DNA of 64,000 bases from JANPPS01 sp965246925 (GTDB taxonomy: Bacteria > Pseudomonadota > Alphaproteobacteria > Acetobacterales > Acetobacteraceae), in the NCBI GenBank assembly GCA_965246925.1, contig OZ251994.1, forward strand, positions 372,001-436,000. Reading direction: 5' to 3'. Shown piece after piece: positions 46,674 through 54,932 of the stretch (position 1 is its first letter; each line of letters starts with the position of its first letter). Made by a program: the position numbers and the translations under genes. The notes beneath the pieces were generated by a model. It saw nothing but the letters and a program-made list of their open reading frames with translations, did not search any database and was not told where the DNA came from.

Positions 46674-47055
46674 TTTTGCCCTAAGTGCAGTACTGTCTCT
46701 TGCCGCTGCATCGGGCGCCGCGGCGCAGGCCTACAAGGGCCCTGTCGCTGTCGTCGTCTCCATCCCGGTTCCCGCCGGACTGACACGGGCGGCCGTAGAA
46801 GCGCAATTTGCGAAGTTGGCGCCGACCTACCGCGCGATACCGACCCTGAAGCAGAAGTATTTCACGATCAACGACGACACGCACAGGGCAGGCGGTATTT
46901 ACCTCTGGGCTGACAGGGCTGCGGCTCAGGCCTTCTACTCCGACGCATGGCGCGCGAGCGTTCTCAAGGCATACGGCGCCCCCGCCGACCTGACATGGTT
47001 TGATGCTCCTATCGTCATCCAAGGCGGGGCCGGCATGAACGACGCCGGCCGGTAG
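46657..47055 (+). CDS. Secreted YdhR-like (putative monooxygenase fold) protein
   Basis: The 132-aa protein starts at ATG 46657 with a strong AAGGAGA ribosome site and a signal peptide (FALSAVLSLAAASGAAAQA). The mature part (VAVVVSIPVPAGLTRAAVEAQ, then PTLKQKYFTINDDTHRAGGIYLWADRAAAQAFYS) resembles the dimeric alpha-beta-barrel of YdhR/ABM-type proteins. A catalytic role is not provable. It overlaps the 3' end of the thioesterase gene by 17 nt. Confidence 0.65.
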   Translation: MTLIRDFALSAVLSLAAASGAAAQAYKGPVAVVVSIPVPAGLTRAAVEAQFAKLAPTYRAIPTLKQKYFTINDDTHRAGGIYLWADRAAAQAFYSDAWRASVLKAYGAPADLTWFDAPIVIQGGAGMNDAGR

Positions 47056-47103
47056 AGGCGACCTCCAAGCCGTCATTTCCTCAATCAGAGCGGAAGCCAC
47101 GCT

Positions 47104-48336
47104 ATGGGTAAGTCCTGTTTAGCGACGCTTGCGGCCATGGCCTTGGCGACCATGTCCTCGGGGGTCAGTTTGGCCGGTACGCCGCCTACGGGCGATGGTG
47201 GGGTCTCGACGTTCTACACTTGGGCGCAGCCGTTGCCGTCCCAGCCGGGCAGGCTATTGCGCGCCGAGCCTCTGCCGATGGCGCAGGTGCTTCCCGAAGC
47301 GGCGAGCGGCGAACGATTGCTGTACACGTCGACCGAGGGCGTGACCGGGAAGGGCATCGTCGCCGTGTCGGGCACCTATTATACACCGAAGGGAAAACCG
47401 CCCGCCGAGGGATGGCCCTTGATCGCCTGGGCTCACGGTACGGTCGGTATGGCCGATGTTTGCGCCCCCTCGTGGGCGGGCCGCTCAGCTCGCGACATCG
47501 CCTATCTGGACAGCTGGCTCAAGGCGGGGTTCGCGGTGGTCGCGACTGACTATCAGGGTCTCGGCACACCGGGGCCCCATCCCTACCTTCTGACGCGCCC
47601 TGAAGCCTACGGCGTGCTGGACGGCGTTCGCGCGGTGCAGCGCCGCCCGGGTCTATCTGGGAAGGTAATCGTCGTCGGCCAGAGCCAAGGAGCCGGAGCC
47701 GCTCTAGCCACCGCCGCCCTGGCCCGACGCTACGCTCCCGGAGTAGACCTGCGTGCGACTGTGGCAACGGGGACGCCGAACCTCTCGGTCGAACGACTCG
47801 CGACGGCGTCCAATGGCGACCAGGATCGGGTCGATCCTGCTCTGGCCTATGTATATTACGTCACCCTGGCTGCCCAGCAACAACGCCCTCAACTGAACGC
47901 TGCTGACGTGTTCACGGCCAAAGGGCTACCGCTCTATAACGGAGCCGCAAGCGCTTGCGTCGTTCCCTTATTCCAAGCCATCATCGCAGCGAAGTTGACG
48001 CGCCGCGACGCGCTTAAGCCGGACGCGATCATCCCGGCGTTCGGGTGGCTTGCTCCCCAGCTCGCCTATGCGGGTCTGAAGCTAAAGGGACCGCTGTTCA
48101 TGGGCATTGGCGCTCAGGACAAGGACGCCAATCCAGAGGGCCAGCTCGCACTCGCCGTCGACGCTTGCAAGGCGGGAACCACCGTCGAGGCGCACCTGTA
48201 CGAAGGGCTCGACCACAACGGCACTGTCAACGGCTCGTTTGGAGACAGCCTACCGTTCGTCCGTAGAGCCCTCGCCGGTGAACGGATTAAGCTCGTTTGC
48301 AAGCCGTCCCCACAGTCGATCGCTTCGGCATGGTAG
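47104..48336 (+). CDS. Secreted alpha/beta hydrolase, secretory-lipase-like
   Basis: The 410-aa protein has a signal peptide (TLAAMALATMSSGVSLA), the WAHGTVGMAD oxyanion region and the nucleophile elbow GQSQG near residue 193. The Asp is in GIGAQDKDANPEG and the His in GLDHNG. This is the full catalytic triad of the secretory lipase family, which hydrolyses esters or triglycerides outside the cytoplasm. It is the last gene of the TetR-controlled cargo cluster. Confidence 0.85.
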   Translation: MGKSCLATLAAMALATMSSGVSLAGTPPTGDGGVSTFYTWAQPLPSQPGRLLRAEPLPMAQVLPEAASGERLLYTSTEGVTGKGIVAVSGTYYTPKGKPPAEGWPLIAWAHGTVGMADVCAPSWAGRSARDIAYLDSWLKAGFAVVATDYQGLGTPGPHPYLLTRPEAYGVLDGVRAVQRRPGLSGKVIVVGQSQGAGAALATAALARRYAPGVDLRATVATGTPNLSVERLATASNGDQDRVDPALAYVYYVTLAAQQQRPQLNAADVFTAKGLPLYNGAASACVVPLFQAIIAAKLTRRDALKPDAIIPAFGWLAPQLAYAGLKLKGPLFMGIGAQDKDANPEGQLALAVDACKAGTTVEAHLYEGLDHNGTVNGSFGDSLPFVRRALAGERIKLVCKPSPQSIASAW

Positions 48337-48482
48337 GTTTCGGGCCGTGAAGGCGATAGTGAGCCGCAAAAAGCGGGCCGCGCTGCCTTGAACGACCTTC
48401 ACGACGCTAGATCTGCAACGGGCGCTGCGGCTACGCTGCTTCCCGGCCGCGAAGGATGCAGCTTTCGTCGTGGTCGGAAGGT

Positions 48483-50228
48483 TCAACGCCCGAGACCGCG
48501 CTTGCGCCCAAAGCTCCAGTCCACTCCGCCGCCGGGCAGCATGAGGCCGGACACCTGCCGCCCGAGGTGCTCTTCCAGCGCCGGCTTCCATGGCACGAGC
48601 TCGAACCCGAGGCCGTTGTCGATCATCGCGAACCGGCCGGAGGCGAGCTGAACGCGCTGACGGTAAACGCCCGCGACATGCTCGCCCTCGGCCGCAGGCT
48701 GACGCGCAAGCCCTGTCTCAGCTGCGATCTTAACCCCGGCTGCGGTCAGTTCGCGCCGCCCAAGCGTATTGAGGAGGTCGCGCGCGAACACCGCGCGCTG
48801 TCCCGCACGGCGCGCTAACCCTTCGCTCTTCAGGTGCTCGGTCCGGCGCTCCAGCGCCTCGCGCACCTCGACCCCGAACCCACTTTGCGCCAGGGGCGGC
48901 GGGTCGCGCGCGACGAGGTTGCGATCCAGCCAGGTCGCGCCCGGCGATGTCACCTGCGCCTCGAGCGCGAGGTCCGATCGGGTGGCAAGGCTGAGCCGTG
49001 GACGGCCGTCGCTTCCGGTGAACGGCCTCGCCTCGACGATTGCGCCGACCTGAGCGTCACCGGTCGCCTCCAAGCTGCCAAATCGGATATGATGCGCGCG
49101 CCCGTCCACCCCGTCGATCACGACGTAGGCTGTGCCCTTCAACTCATCGCGCAGCCCGCGGTCGGCGAGGCGTCCTAGAACGCTAGGCTGTTCGTCACCG
49201 TGAATCGCGAAAGCGCCGGGATCCGGTGCGCGGTCGCCGCGGCTAAGTGCGCGGTGCATGGTCGCGATGACATCACCGCGCTCGCCGAGCGCACGGAGCG
49301 TCGCCTCGGCGCCGGGCTGGAGCGTCCACTGCGCCGGCCCCACGGCCTCCGCGAGGCCGAGCCGCTCTAGCGTCTGCGCCCGCCCGACAAGAAGCCGCCG
49401 CAACTCGGGACCGCTTTGTCCTCCCGGTCGAAGGTTCGCAACCCCGCCACTATCGTCGGCAGTTGCTTGGAGCGCGCGATCAAGGCTGGTCCAGCGCTCG
49501 GCTCCGACCTCTTGCTCCAGGGAAGAGCGGATCGCGTGCTCGGAGCGCGGCCCGAGTTCAACGCCGACCAACGCCTCTGCTCGGCCGCGTAGGCCCCGAC
49601 TGATGTATTCGCGACTGATAACGAGGTTCTCGCCGTCGTCCCCGACGCCGCGGACCAGAACGTGGACGTGCGGCTGGTCCGTGTTCCAATGGTCTACGGC
49701 CACCCAATCGAGCCGGGTCCCGAGATCCTGCTCCGCCTGCCGCATCAGATCGCGAGTGAATGCGCGCAGGTCCGCCATTTCCGGCGCGTCTTCCGGGCTG
49801 ACGATGAAGCGGAAGTGGTGCCGGTCGTCCTCGCAACGCTCCGCGAAAGCGGACACATCCGACTCGTCGCCGCGGGCGTCGAACATGCGCGCATCGGCGC
49901 CGTCGCGGGTGACGCCGTCGCGCTGAAGATAGCTGAGGTGCTTGACCAGCGGCGCCGAGCGGAAGCGGGTCCCGCGCTGGCGCACCACGCGCGCGGCAAT
50001 CACGACACGCCGGGTCGGCGAGCGTAGCCGGAGAGCGGCGGCGGCGGCTCGGCCGCGCCCGAAACCCGCGCGAGATCGGCCGGCGCCGCCCAGGCCGGGA
50101 CCGGTGTGGCCCGCCTTGCGCGCGGCCCGCATCACCTGGCCCATGAAGCTCTGCGGCTTCCCGCCTCCGCGGCCACCGTCCCGGACCCGCCCTGGCCGAA
50201 TGCGCAGCTCGTCTTCGCGGGCCGTCAT
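48483..50228 (-). CDS. Relaxase/mobilisation nuclease with DUF3363 (VirD2/TraI type)
   Basis: The 581-aa protein starts at ATG 50228. The relaxase His motif is at about residues 178-189 (DHWNTDQPHVHVLVRG); the N-terminal region has a Tyr candidate in LSYLQRDGV. Its C-terminal half matches DUF3363. It should nick oriT and lead the strand into the channel. The 146 nt after its stop contain no recognised gene. Confidence 0.9.
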   Translation of the reverse strand: MTAREDELRIRPGRVRDGGRGGGKPQSFMGQVMRAARKAGHTGPGLGGAGRSRAGFGRGRAAAAALRLRSPTRRVVIAARVVRQRGTRFRSAPLVKHLSYLQRDGVTRDGADARMFDARGDESDVSAFAERCEDDRHHFRFIVSPEDAPEMADLRAFTRDLMRQAEQDLGTRLDWVAVDHWNTDQPHVHVLVRGVGDDGENLVISREYISRGLRGRAEALVGVELGPRSEHAIRSSLEQEVGAERWTSLDRALQATADDSGGVANLRPGGQSGPELRRLLVGRAQTLERLGLAEAVGPAQWTLQPGAEATLRALGERGDVIATMHRALSRGDRAPDPGAFAIHGDEQPSVLGRLADRGLRDELKGTAYVVIDGVDGRAHHIRFGSLEATGDAQVGAIVEARPFTGSDGRPRLSLATRSDLALEAQVTSPGATWLDRNLVARDPPPLAQSGFGVEVREALERRTEHLKSEGLARRAGQRAVFARDLLNTLGRRELTAAGVKIAAETGLARQPAAEGEHVAGVYRQRVQLASGRFAMIDNGLGFELVPWKPALEEHLGRQVSGLMLPGGGVDWSFGRKRGLGR

Positions 50229-50387
50229 TGGCCGGCTCCTCGCCAACAGGACGGCCGGCTGGCGATCAAGTATATGCTATGACTTGTGGAATCTTTGTTG
50301 CCGCCAGCCAGCTCGCTGAGACGGCTGGCACGCGGAGCGGCGCTAAGTGCTTGTAAGTCTTGCGCGTGCGCTCCCCCGAACACTCCA

Positions 50388-50411
50388 GGGCTGGCAGCCC
50401 CTTTATCTTGC
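50388..50411 (+). other. Candidate origin of transfer (oriT) and nick site
   Basis: An inverted repeat GGGCTG-G-CAGCCC (50388-50400) is followed three bases later by TATCTTGCCC (50404-50413). This fits the IncP-type nick consensus YATCYTG|Y, so the nick would fall after 50410. It lies in the 328-nt non-coding gap (50229-50556) directly upstream of the relaxase gene, the usual oriT position. No other gene is supported in this gap. Confidence 0.55.
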
Positions 50412-50556
50412 CCTCCATCCTCCATTGCTTTGTCTACCTGCCCATTCTCCGACACGAACCCGCCAGAACACTTGCCGGAGTATCCGGGAGCACGCCACGA
50501 CACCCCGCAGCGCCTGCGGAAGTGCTCCCCCCGATGTGGACAGCCACCGAACGCGC

Positions 50557-51444
50557 TCATCGCCGGGATCCGTGGCTTGATCCCTCAGGAAAGAGCGCGT
50601 TTCGCGACGGTTCGGAGGGCGGCGATGGTTGTGGTGGCGTAGCGCTCGACGGCGCAGGATCGGCAGCTTGGCTGTCTTCCGACTGCCCCATTGACGGTGC
50701 ATCGGCTGCACGCGGGCGGGTCACGAAGACGGTGTCCGCGCGCCCAACGAGAGAAGCGTCGGCGTCGATGATCCGCAGAATTCGTTCGCGGTTGTTGGCA
50801 CTCTGAACGGGCATCGACATGCTTGCCAGCCGCACGAAGAGCGGCGACGCGAGCGGCGACCGAGGTGCCTGCCCGGACGCGAAGGTCGGCATGGAGAGCG
50901 CGCTTCCGCCGACCACGGGAACGAGACGGGCAATGTATGCGACCGTCTCGGGAGGCAGCGGACGGGCGCGCAGCCGGTAGTCTTCCCAGCGTCCCGGACC
51001 TGCGTTGTAGGCGACCAGAAACCCTGGTGCCCCGAAGCGGTCGTAGAGCAGCCGCAGATACGCCGCGCCCGCCAGCAAGTTGTCGCGCGGGTTCCACGGG
51101 TTCGCGCCCAGACCGTAACGGGCGCGCATGGCGGCATAGGTCGCTGGCATCACCTGCATGAGGCCGATCGCGCCTTTGGGCGACAGCGCGTTCGCATGGC
51201 CGCGGCTTTCGACAGCCATGACCTCGGCGATCCAGGACGCAGGCACGCCGAAGCGCCGCGATGCCTCGGCGACAATGTCTTGCAACGTCGGTGTTGCAGC
51301 CGATGTGCGAGCGATCGGCAGTGGCTCGGCACCGGCAAGCGCAAATTCCGGACACAGCGCGAACCCGCCACAGGCGGCGAGCAGCGCGAACTTGCAACGC
51401 GTGTGCAGCGTCAGGAGCGACCGGGAAGGAGAAGAGGCGCTCAC
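50557..51444 (-). CDS. Lytic transglycosylase (VirB1-like)
   Basis: The 295-aa protein starts at GTG 51444, overlapping the traF stop. It has an N-terminal secretion segment and a SLT domain with the catalytic Glu79 (VMAVESRGHANALSPKGAIGLMQVMPATY) and the AYNAGPGRWEDY motif. It opens the peptidoglycan for the secretion channel. The Pro/Ser-rich C-terminus has no clear domain. Confidence 0.9.
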   Translation of the reverse strand: MSASSPSRSLLTLHTRCKFALLAACGGFALCPEFALAGAEPLPIARTSAATPTLQDIVAEASRRFGVPASWIAEVMAVESRGHANALSPKGAIGLMQVMPATYAAMRARYGLGANPWNPRDNLLAGAAYLRLLYDRFGAPGFLVAYNAGPGRWEDYRLRARPLPPETVAYIARLVPVVGGSALSMPTFASGQAPRSPLASPLFVRLASMSMPVQSANNRERILRIIDADASLVGRADTVFVTRPRAADAPSMGQSEDSQAADPAPSSATPPQPSPPSEPSRNALFPEGSSHGSRR

Positions 51445-51959
51445 AGGCCCTTCTCCTTGTCGGTCCAGAGCGGCTCCGCGCGACCGACGATCGTGCTGCG
51501 GTCCAGTGGCCCGAAGTAGCGCCCGTCGAGTGAGTCCGGGCGGTCGGGATTCATCAGGAACACCTGCGCGTCTGTAAGCACGACGCAGCCTTGCCAGCTC
51601 GGAAGTGGACGGCGGCGACGGTCCCGCGCCAGCGCATCGCCGAACGGCACGCCATCGACGCTTACGGCGAAGCCGAAACGGCAGACGCGTTGTCCGCCGA
51701 GCGCCGCCACGTGCTTCAGGAGGGGAACGCCGCGCGGCAGGTAGCCGCCTTCGGCGAGGAACCAGACGAGGTCGGCGGGCGGACGAACGACAACGATATC
51801 GTTAATGCTCGGCTGCGGTTCGGGCTGCACGCGGTAGAGTCCGATCGGCACGCTGGCGCTAGAGTTCCAGATCAGCGCCGGGTGCGCTGACGGGCCGGAA
51901 ATTGCGACCGCGCTGGTCGCAGCGAGCATCGTCGCCAGCGTTTTCCAATTGTGCATCAT
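51441..51959 (-). CDS. traF: TraF-type S26 signal peptidase
   Basis: The 172-aa protein has one N-terminal membrane segment (TLATMLAATSAVAISG), the catalytic Ser36 in SASVPIGLYRV and the Lys in LLKHVAALGGQRVC. The C-terminal SLDGRYFGPLDRSTIVGRAEP fits the conjugative TraF family. In IncP systems TraF cyclises or processes the TrbC pilin. Start MMHNW at 51959 or 51956 overlaps the DUF2840 stop. Confidence 0.9.
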   Translation of the reverse strand: MMHNWKTLATMLAATSAVAISGPSAHPALIWNSSASVPIGLYRVQPEPQPSINDIVVVRPPADLVWFLAEGGYLPRGVPLLKHVAALGGQRVCRFGFAVSVDGVPFGDALARDRRRRPLPSWQGCVVLTDAQVFLMNPDRPDSLDGRYFGPLDRSTIVGRAEPLWTDKEKGL

Positions 51960-52420
51960 GCGGTGATCCTCCTCCGTAAAAGCCAAGCGGCGTGGCGCTC
52001 GCGCGTGTAAGCTCGCGGGGTCTCGCCGGCGCCGAGGCGGTTGCCGACGTGCCGCCAATGGTCCGGGCAGGCCTCCTCGGCCCGCAGATCGAGCGCCTCG
52101 ACCTGGTCGATGGCGGCGAGCACCTGCGCGACCTTCGGCCAGCCGGAGAGGCGCAGCAGGATCACCGCGCCGGGCGTCACGAACGGGATGGTAGAGAACG
52201 GCTCGCCGGCACTCGGCGCGCGCGCCACGTCGATGCGGCTGACGACGGTGCCGAAGTCGTTCGATGCCCAACGCACGAACGCGAACACGCTCCCCGCTGC
52301 GAAAGCGAGGATGCGGCGGCGGCGGTCGAGGATGCGCTCCTCGCGCTCGCGGCCGAACCGGATCCAGCGCTCCACCTTGCCTTCAAGGTGGATCAGCTCG
52401 ACTTCGGTCAGCGCGGTCAC
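51956..52420 (-). CDS. DUF2840 domain-containing protein
   Basis: The 154-aa protein (VELIHLEGKVERWIRFGREREERILDRRRRILAFA, then FGTVVSRIDVARAPSAGEPF and VTPGAVILLRLSGWPKVAQVL) matches DUF2840, found only beside traF and parA in this ICE family. The reaction is unknown; position suggests a transfer role. It starts at GTG 52420, overlapping the RHH gene stop. Confidence 0.85.
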   Translation of the reverse strand: MTALTEVELIHLEGKVERWIRFGREREERILDRRRRILAFAAGSVFAFVRWASNDFGTVVSRIDVARAPSAGEPFSTIPFVTPGAVILLRLSGWPKVAQVLAAIDQVEALDLRAEEACPDHWRHVGNRLGAGETPRAYTRERHAAWLLRRRITA

Positions 52421-52671
52421 GGCCCGCCTCCGGCCCCGACGCCGCCGTCCCCGAACTCGCGTTCCAGCAGCGTGCGCAGCATGTCGGCGACGGTGATCCC
52501 GCGCTCGAAGGCGGTGATCTTGATCCGGCCGCGCAGCGCCGGCGTGACGTCGATCGTCAGCCGCGCGGTGTAAGCCGGTTCAGGTGGCGTGCCCGCGTCC
52601 GGCGTGCGGACCCAGGCGTCCGCGGCACTCGGCCGGGCCGCGAAGGGCGAAGCCGCGCCGCGCCGGGTCAT
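52417..52671 (-). CDS. Ribbon-helix-helix protein, ParB-like partner of ParA
   Basis: The 84-aa protein has a basic, disordered N-tail and a C-terminal RHH fold (YTARLTIDVTPALRGRIKITAFERGITVADMLRTLLEREFGDG). It is directly downstream of parA with a 4-nt overlap, the position of the small centromere-binding protein in plasmid partition systems. It may bind a centromere near the replication origin. Confidence 0.75.
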   Translation of the reverse strand: MTRRGAASPFAARPSAADAWVRTPDAGTPPEPAYTARLTIDVTPALRGRIKITAFERGITVADMLRTLLEREFGDGGVGAGGGP

Positions 52672-53306
52672 GGCGCTAGCCCCTCGACCTCGTTTGCGAG
52701 CGCGGCGATTTCGGCCGCCGCGAGACAGCCGCGATCGAGCTCCTCAGCAAGCCGGCCGGTGCGCGCCGCATCGGCGAAGATCACGCGCTGGCCGATCCGC
52801 GTGGCGAGCACCGGCGGATCGTGCTCGGCGAGCGCGTCGACCGTCTCGCGGGCGATTACGGTGCGAGCCGCGCAGCGGTTCAGCACAAGTCGCGCCGACA
52901 GATCAGGCCGAAACACGCGGGCTTCGTCGAGCAGCCGCAGCATCTCGGCGGATGCCCAGCCGTCCAAGGGCGACGGCGTCGCCGGGATTAGCACGAGGTC
53001 GGCGGCGAGCAGCGCGGAGCGCGCGACGCCAGCGATCCGGGGCGCACCGTCGACGATCACATGATCGGCGTCGGCGGCGATCGCCGGCAGCTCGCGGTGC
53101 AGCGTCTCGCGTGGTATCCCGACGACGCCGAAGAGGCGCGTCACGCCTTCGCGGGCGCGCTGCTCGGACCAGTCGAGCGCCGACCCTTGCGGGTCCGCGT
53201 CGACCACCACCACCCGCTTCCCCCTACCGGCCCAGCGTCCGGCGAGGTGCAGCGCCAGTGTCGTCTTCCCGACGCCGCCCTTCTGATTGAGGAGCGCGAC
53301 GATCAC
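52668..53306 (-). CDS. parA: ParA-family partition ATPase
   Basis: The 212-aa protein from GTG 53306 has the deviant Walker A (NQKGGVGKTTLALHLAG) and the VVVVDADPQGSALDW switch I motif. It also has the HVIVDGAP and VLIPATPSPLDGWAS sites typical of short ParA proteins. It would segregate the excised circular form. The start overlaps the repA stop. Confidence 0.92.
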   Translation of the reverse strand: MIVALLNQKGGVGKTTLALHLAGRWAGRGKRVVVVDADPQGSALDWSEQRAREGVTRLFGVVGIPRETLHRELPAIAADADHVIVDGAPRIAGVARSALLAADLVLIPATPSPLDGWASAEMLRLLDEARVFRPDLSARLVLNRCAARTVIARETVDALAEHDPPVLATRIGQRVIFADAARTGRLAEELDRGCLAAAEIAALANEVEGLAP

Positions 53307-54499
53307 GAGGCGCTCTCCTCGCCATCGTCGAACAGATCTCGCATCGCAGCGGGGAGTGGCGTAATCTGGGGCGTGTCTAGCGAGTATTCAGCTACAAGTG
53401 GAAAGACGGGGCGGTCTTCAATGCTGACGGTTGATGAGTTATCCACCGCCTCGCGCGCACGCGCGTCTTTAGAGTTAGATTCAGTTAGAGAGTTAAGCGA
53501 TTTGGGCCCAGACGTAAGATGCTGATTTCGCCCCGAAAAAGAGCGATCCGCATTTACGGCTTGCGCCCGAAGTCCCGATAGTTCTGCGCCCGAAGTCCCG
53601 ATACCGCTGCGTCCGAAGTCCCGATAGTGAGATGGGTCGGTGTGCGACTTATCCACAGGCTCGGGCGGCTCGGTCGGCCGCATGACGATGAACTCACCGA
53701 GGAAGCCGGTCGCGTCGAACACTCGCTCGATCTCGAGGCGATAGCCTGGAAGCGGCTGGCGCGCGGCGATGCGGCGGACGTCGAGCGCGAAGTCTGTGAA
53801 CCGCGCGGTCGAGGCGCTCTTGGTGTGGAGGTGGCGAAGATCGAACCGCCAGCCCTCGGCCTGGCGCCCGGCGTGCTTGCGCGCGACGCGGTATAGCCAG
53901 CGTTCGATGCCGCCGGTCAGCGCGAAGTAGCCGGGGTCGATAGTCAGGACGAGCCGGCGGTCGAGGACGCCCTGGTAGAACCACTCGGGGAGAACGAACT
54001 CCATGCCTTCGATCCGGCCGGCGCGGGTTGCGAGTTCCTCCCACTCGTTGATCCAGGAGAACTGCTGGCGCCGCCAATGTTCGCCCTGGCGGATGGTGGT
54101 GCGGATCACGGTCGACTGCAGGCGCGCCAGCGCGCCGCGCAGGAGCAGGTATTCGCGGTTGCCCGTCGCCCGGCCGATCGAGTTTAAGAGTTGATAGGGG
54201 GTGAAGCGGAAGAAGCGCGATGTCGGTAGACCGCGGTCGAGCGCCTCGACGAGCTGCGAGCCCGCCCAGATCAGCACGTCGGCGTCCCAGATCGTCGCGA
54301 GCCCATGTTCCGGGACGGCGTAGACCTGCACTTCCGTAGAGCCGGCTTTGTAAGAGATTGGAGCCACGCGCTTGGCCTTGGCGAGAGAGAAGAAGGGTCG
54401 CTCCATGAGGTCGCGCTGGTCGCGCGGCGCGACCGGGCCGGAGAGAGCCTCGAAGACATCGAGCGAGGCGCGCTCGCTGGGAGCGGGCAGACGCCGCAC
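53303..54499 (-). CDS. repA: Replication initiator protein A (RepA)
   Basis: The 398-aa initiator starts at GTG 54499, just after the AlpA-like stop. The RPA domain is seen in FEALSGPVAPRDQRDLMERPFFSLAKAKR, VQVYAVPEHGLATIWDADVLIWAGSQ and FFRFTPYQLLNSIGRATGNREYLLLRGALARLQSTVI. The C-terminal part contains three 19-bp iterons in its own DNA (see separate entry). It should start replication of the excised element, supporting maintenance. Confidence 0.9.
   Translation of the reverse strand: MRRLPAPSERASLDVFEALSGPVAPRDQRDLMERPFFSLAKAKRVAPISYKAGSTEVQVYAVPEHGLATIWDADVLIWAGSQLVEALDRGLPTSRFFRFTPYQLLNSIGRATGNREYLLLRGALARLQSTVIRTTIRQGEHWRRQQFSWINEWEELATRAGRIEGMEFVLPEWFYQGVLDRRLVLTIDPGYFALTGGIERWLYRVARKHAGRQAEGWRFDLRHLHTKSASTARFTDFALDVRRIAARQPLPGYRLEIERVFDATGFLGEFIVMRPTEPPEPVDKSHTDPSHYRDFGRSGIGTSGAELSGLRAQAVNADRSFSGRNQHLTSGPKSLNSLTESNSKDARAREAVDNSSTVSIEDRPVFPLVAEYSLDTPQITPLPAAMRDLFDDGEESAS
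53562..53626. repeat. Three iterons inside repA (candidate replication origin)
   Basis: TGCGCCCGAAGTCCCGATA occurs at 53562-53580 and 53585-53603, and with one change (GCGTCC) at 53608-53626. The spacing is exactly 23 bp. As 23 is not a multiple of three, the copies encode three unrelated peptides in RepA (YRDFGR, IGTSGA, LSGLRAQ), so selection is on DNA rather than protein. Equal spacing and position in the initiator gene fit RepA-binding iterons of an origin. Confidence 0.7.
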
Positions 54500-54501
54500 G
54501 G

Positions 54502-54786
54502 TCAGCGGCGCTCTTGGCCCGCGTAGCGGGCGAGCGGCGCGTAATGCGGCTTGGCGGGCGACACGGATTGGCCGGTGTCGTCGGACGTCGACGCCTTCGC
54601 ACCCTGCGCGACCCACGCCTGGAGGTCGTCGACGCGGTAGACGACGCGGCCGCCGAGCTTAGAGTAGCGCGGGCCGGTCCCGTAGGTCCGGTGCTTCTCC
54701 ATCGTGCGGGGCGAGAGACCGAGAAAACGGGCGGCTTCCTGGGTGCGCAGATAGCGCGGCGGGAAGTCTGCGAGGGGATCGGGCAT
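54502..54786 (-). CDS. AlpA/RdfS-like excisionase (recombination directionality factor)
   Basis: The 94-aa protein has a MerR-like winged helix (YLRTQEAARFLGLSPRTMEKHRTYGTGPRYSKLGGRVVYRVDDLQAWV) and an unstructured tail. In ICEs of this type the gene at this place is the excisionase RdfS, which turns the integrase toward excision. It heads the repA-parA-relaxase operon and would be the target of the FseA-like activator upstream. Its stop is at 54502-54504, beside the repA start. Confidence 0.75.
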   Translation of the reverse strand: MPDPLADFPPRYLRTQEAARFLGLSPRTMEKHRTYGTGPRYSKLGGRVVYRVDDLQAWVAQGAKASTSDDTGQSVSPAKPHYAPLARYAGQERR

Positions 54787-54932
54787 GGTGTAGCTCCGGC
54801 GTCGTGTGCGCCGTTGCGGGAGAGCAGCGGCGGTCGACGAGCACCCTGGCGGAGCAATGACGGCGGGGTAGATGACGAACTTATCGGCGGGGTCGCGTCA
54901 TCCCTCCAAAGCCGGAGCGGCGAGTCTCGCGA

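Noticed and set aside
50286..50806. Open frames across the relaxase upstream gap
   Set aside because: They overlap the SLT gene or the oriT candidate and have no protein-like sequence.
53562..53626. Repeat peptide within RepA
   Set aside because: The copies are in different reading frames and encode unrelated peptides, so it is a DNA repeat.
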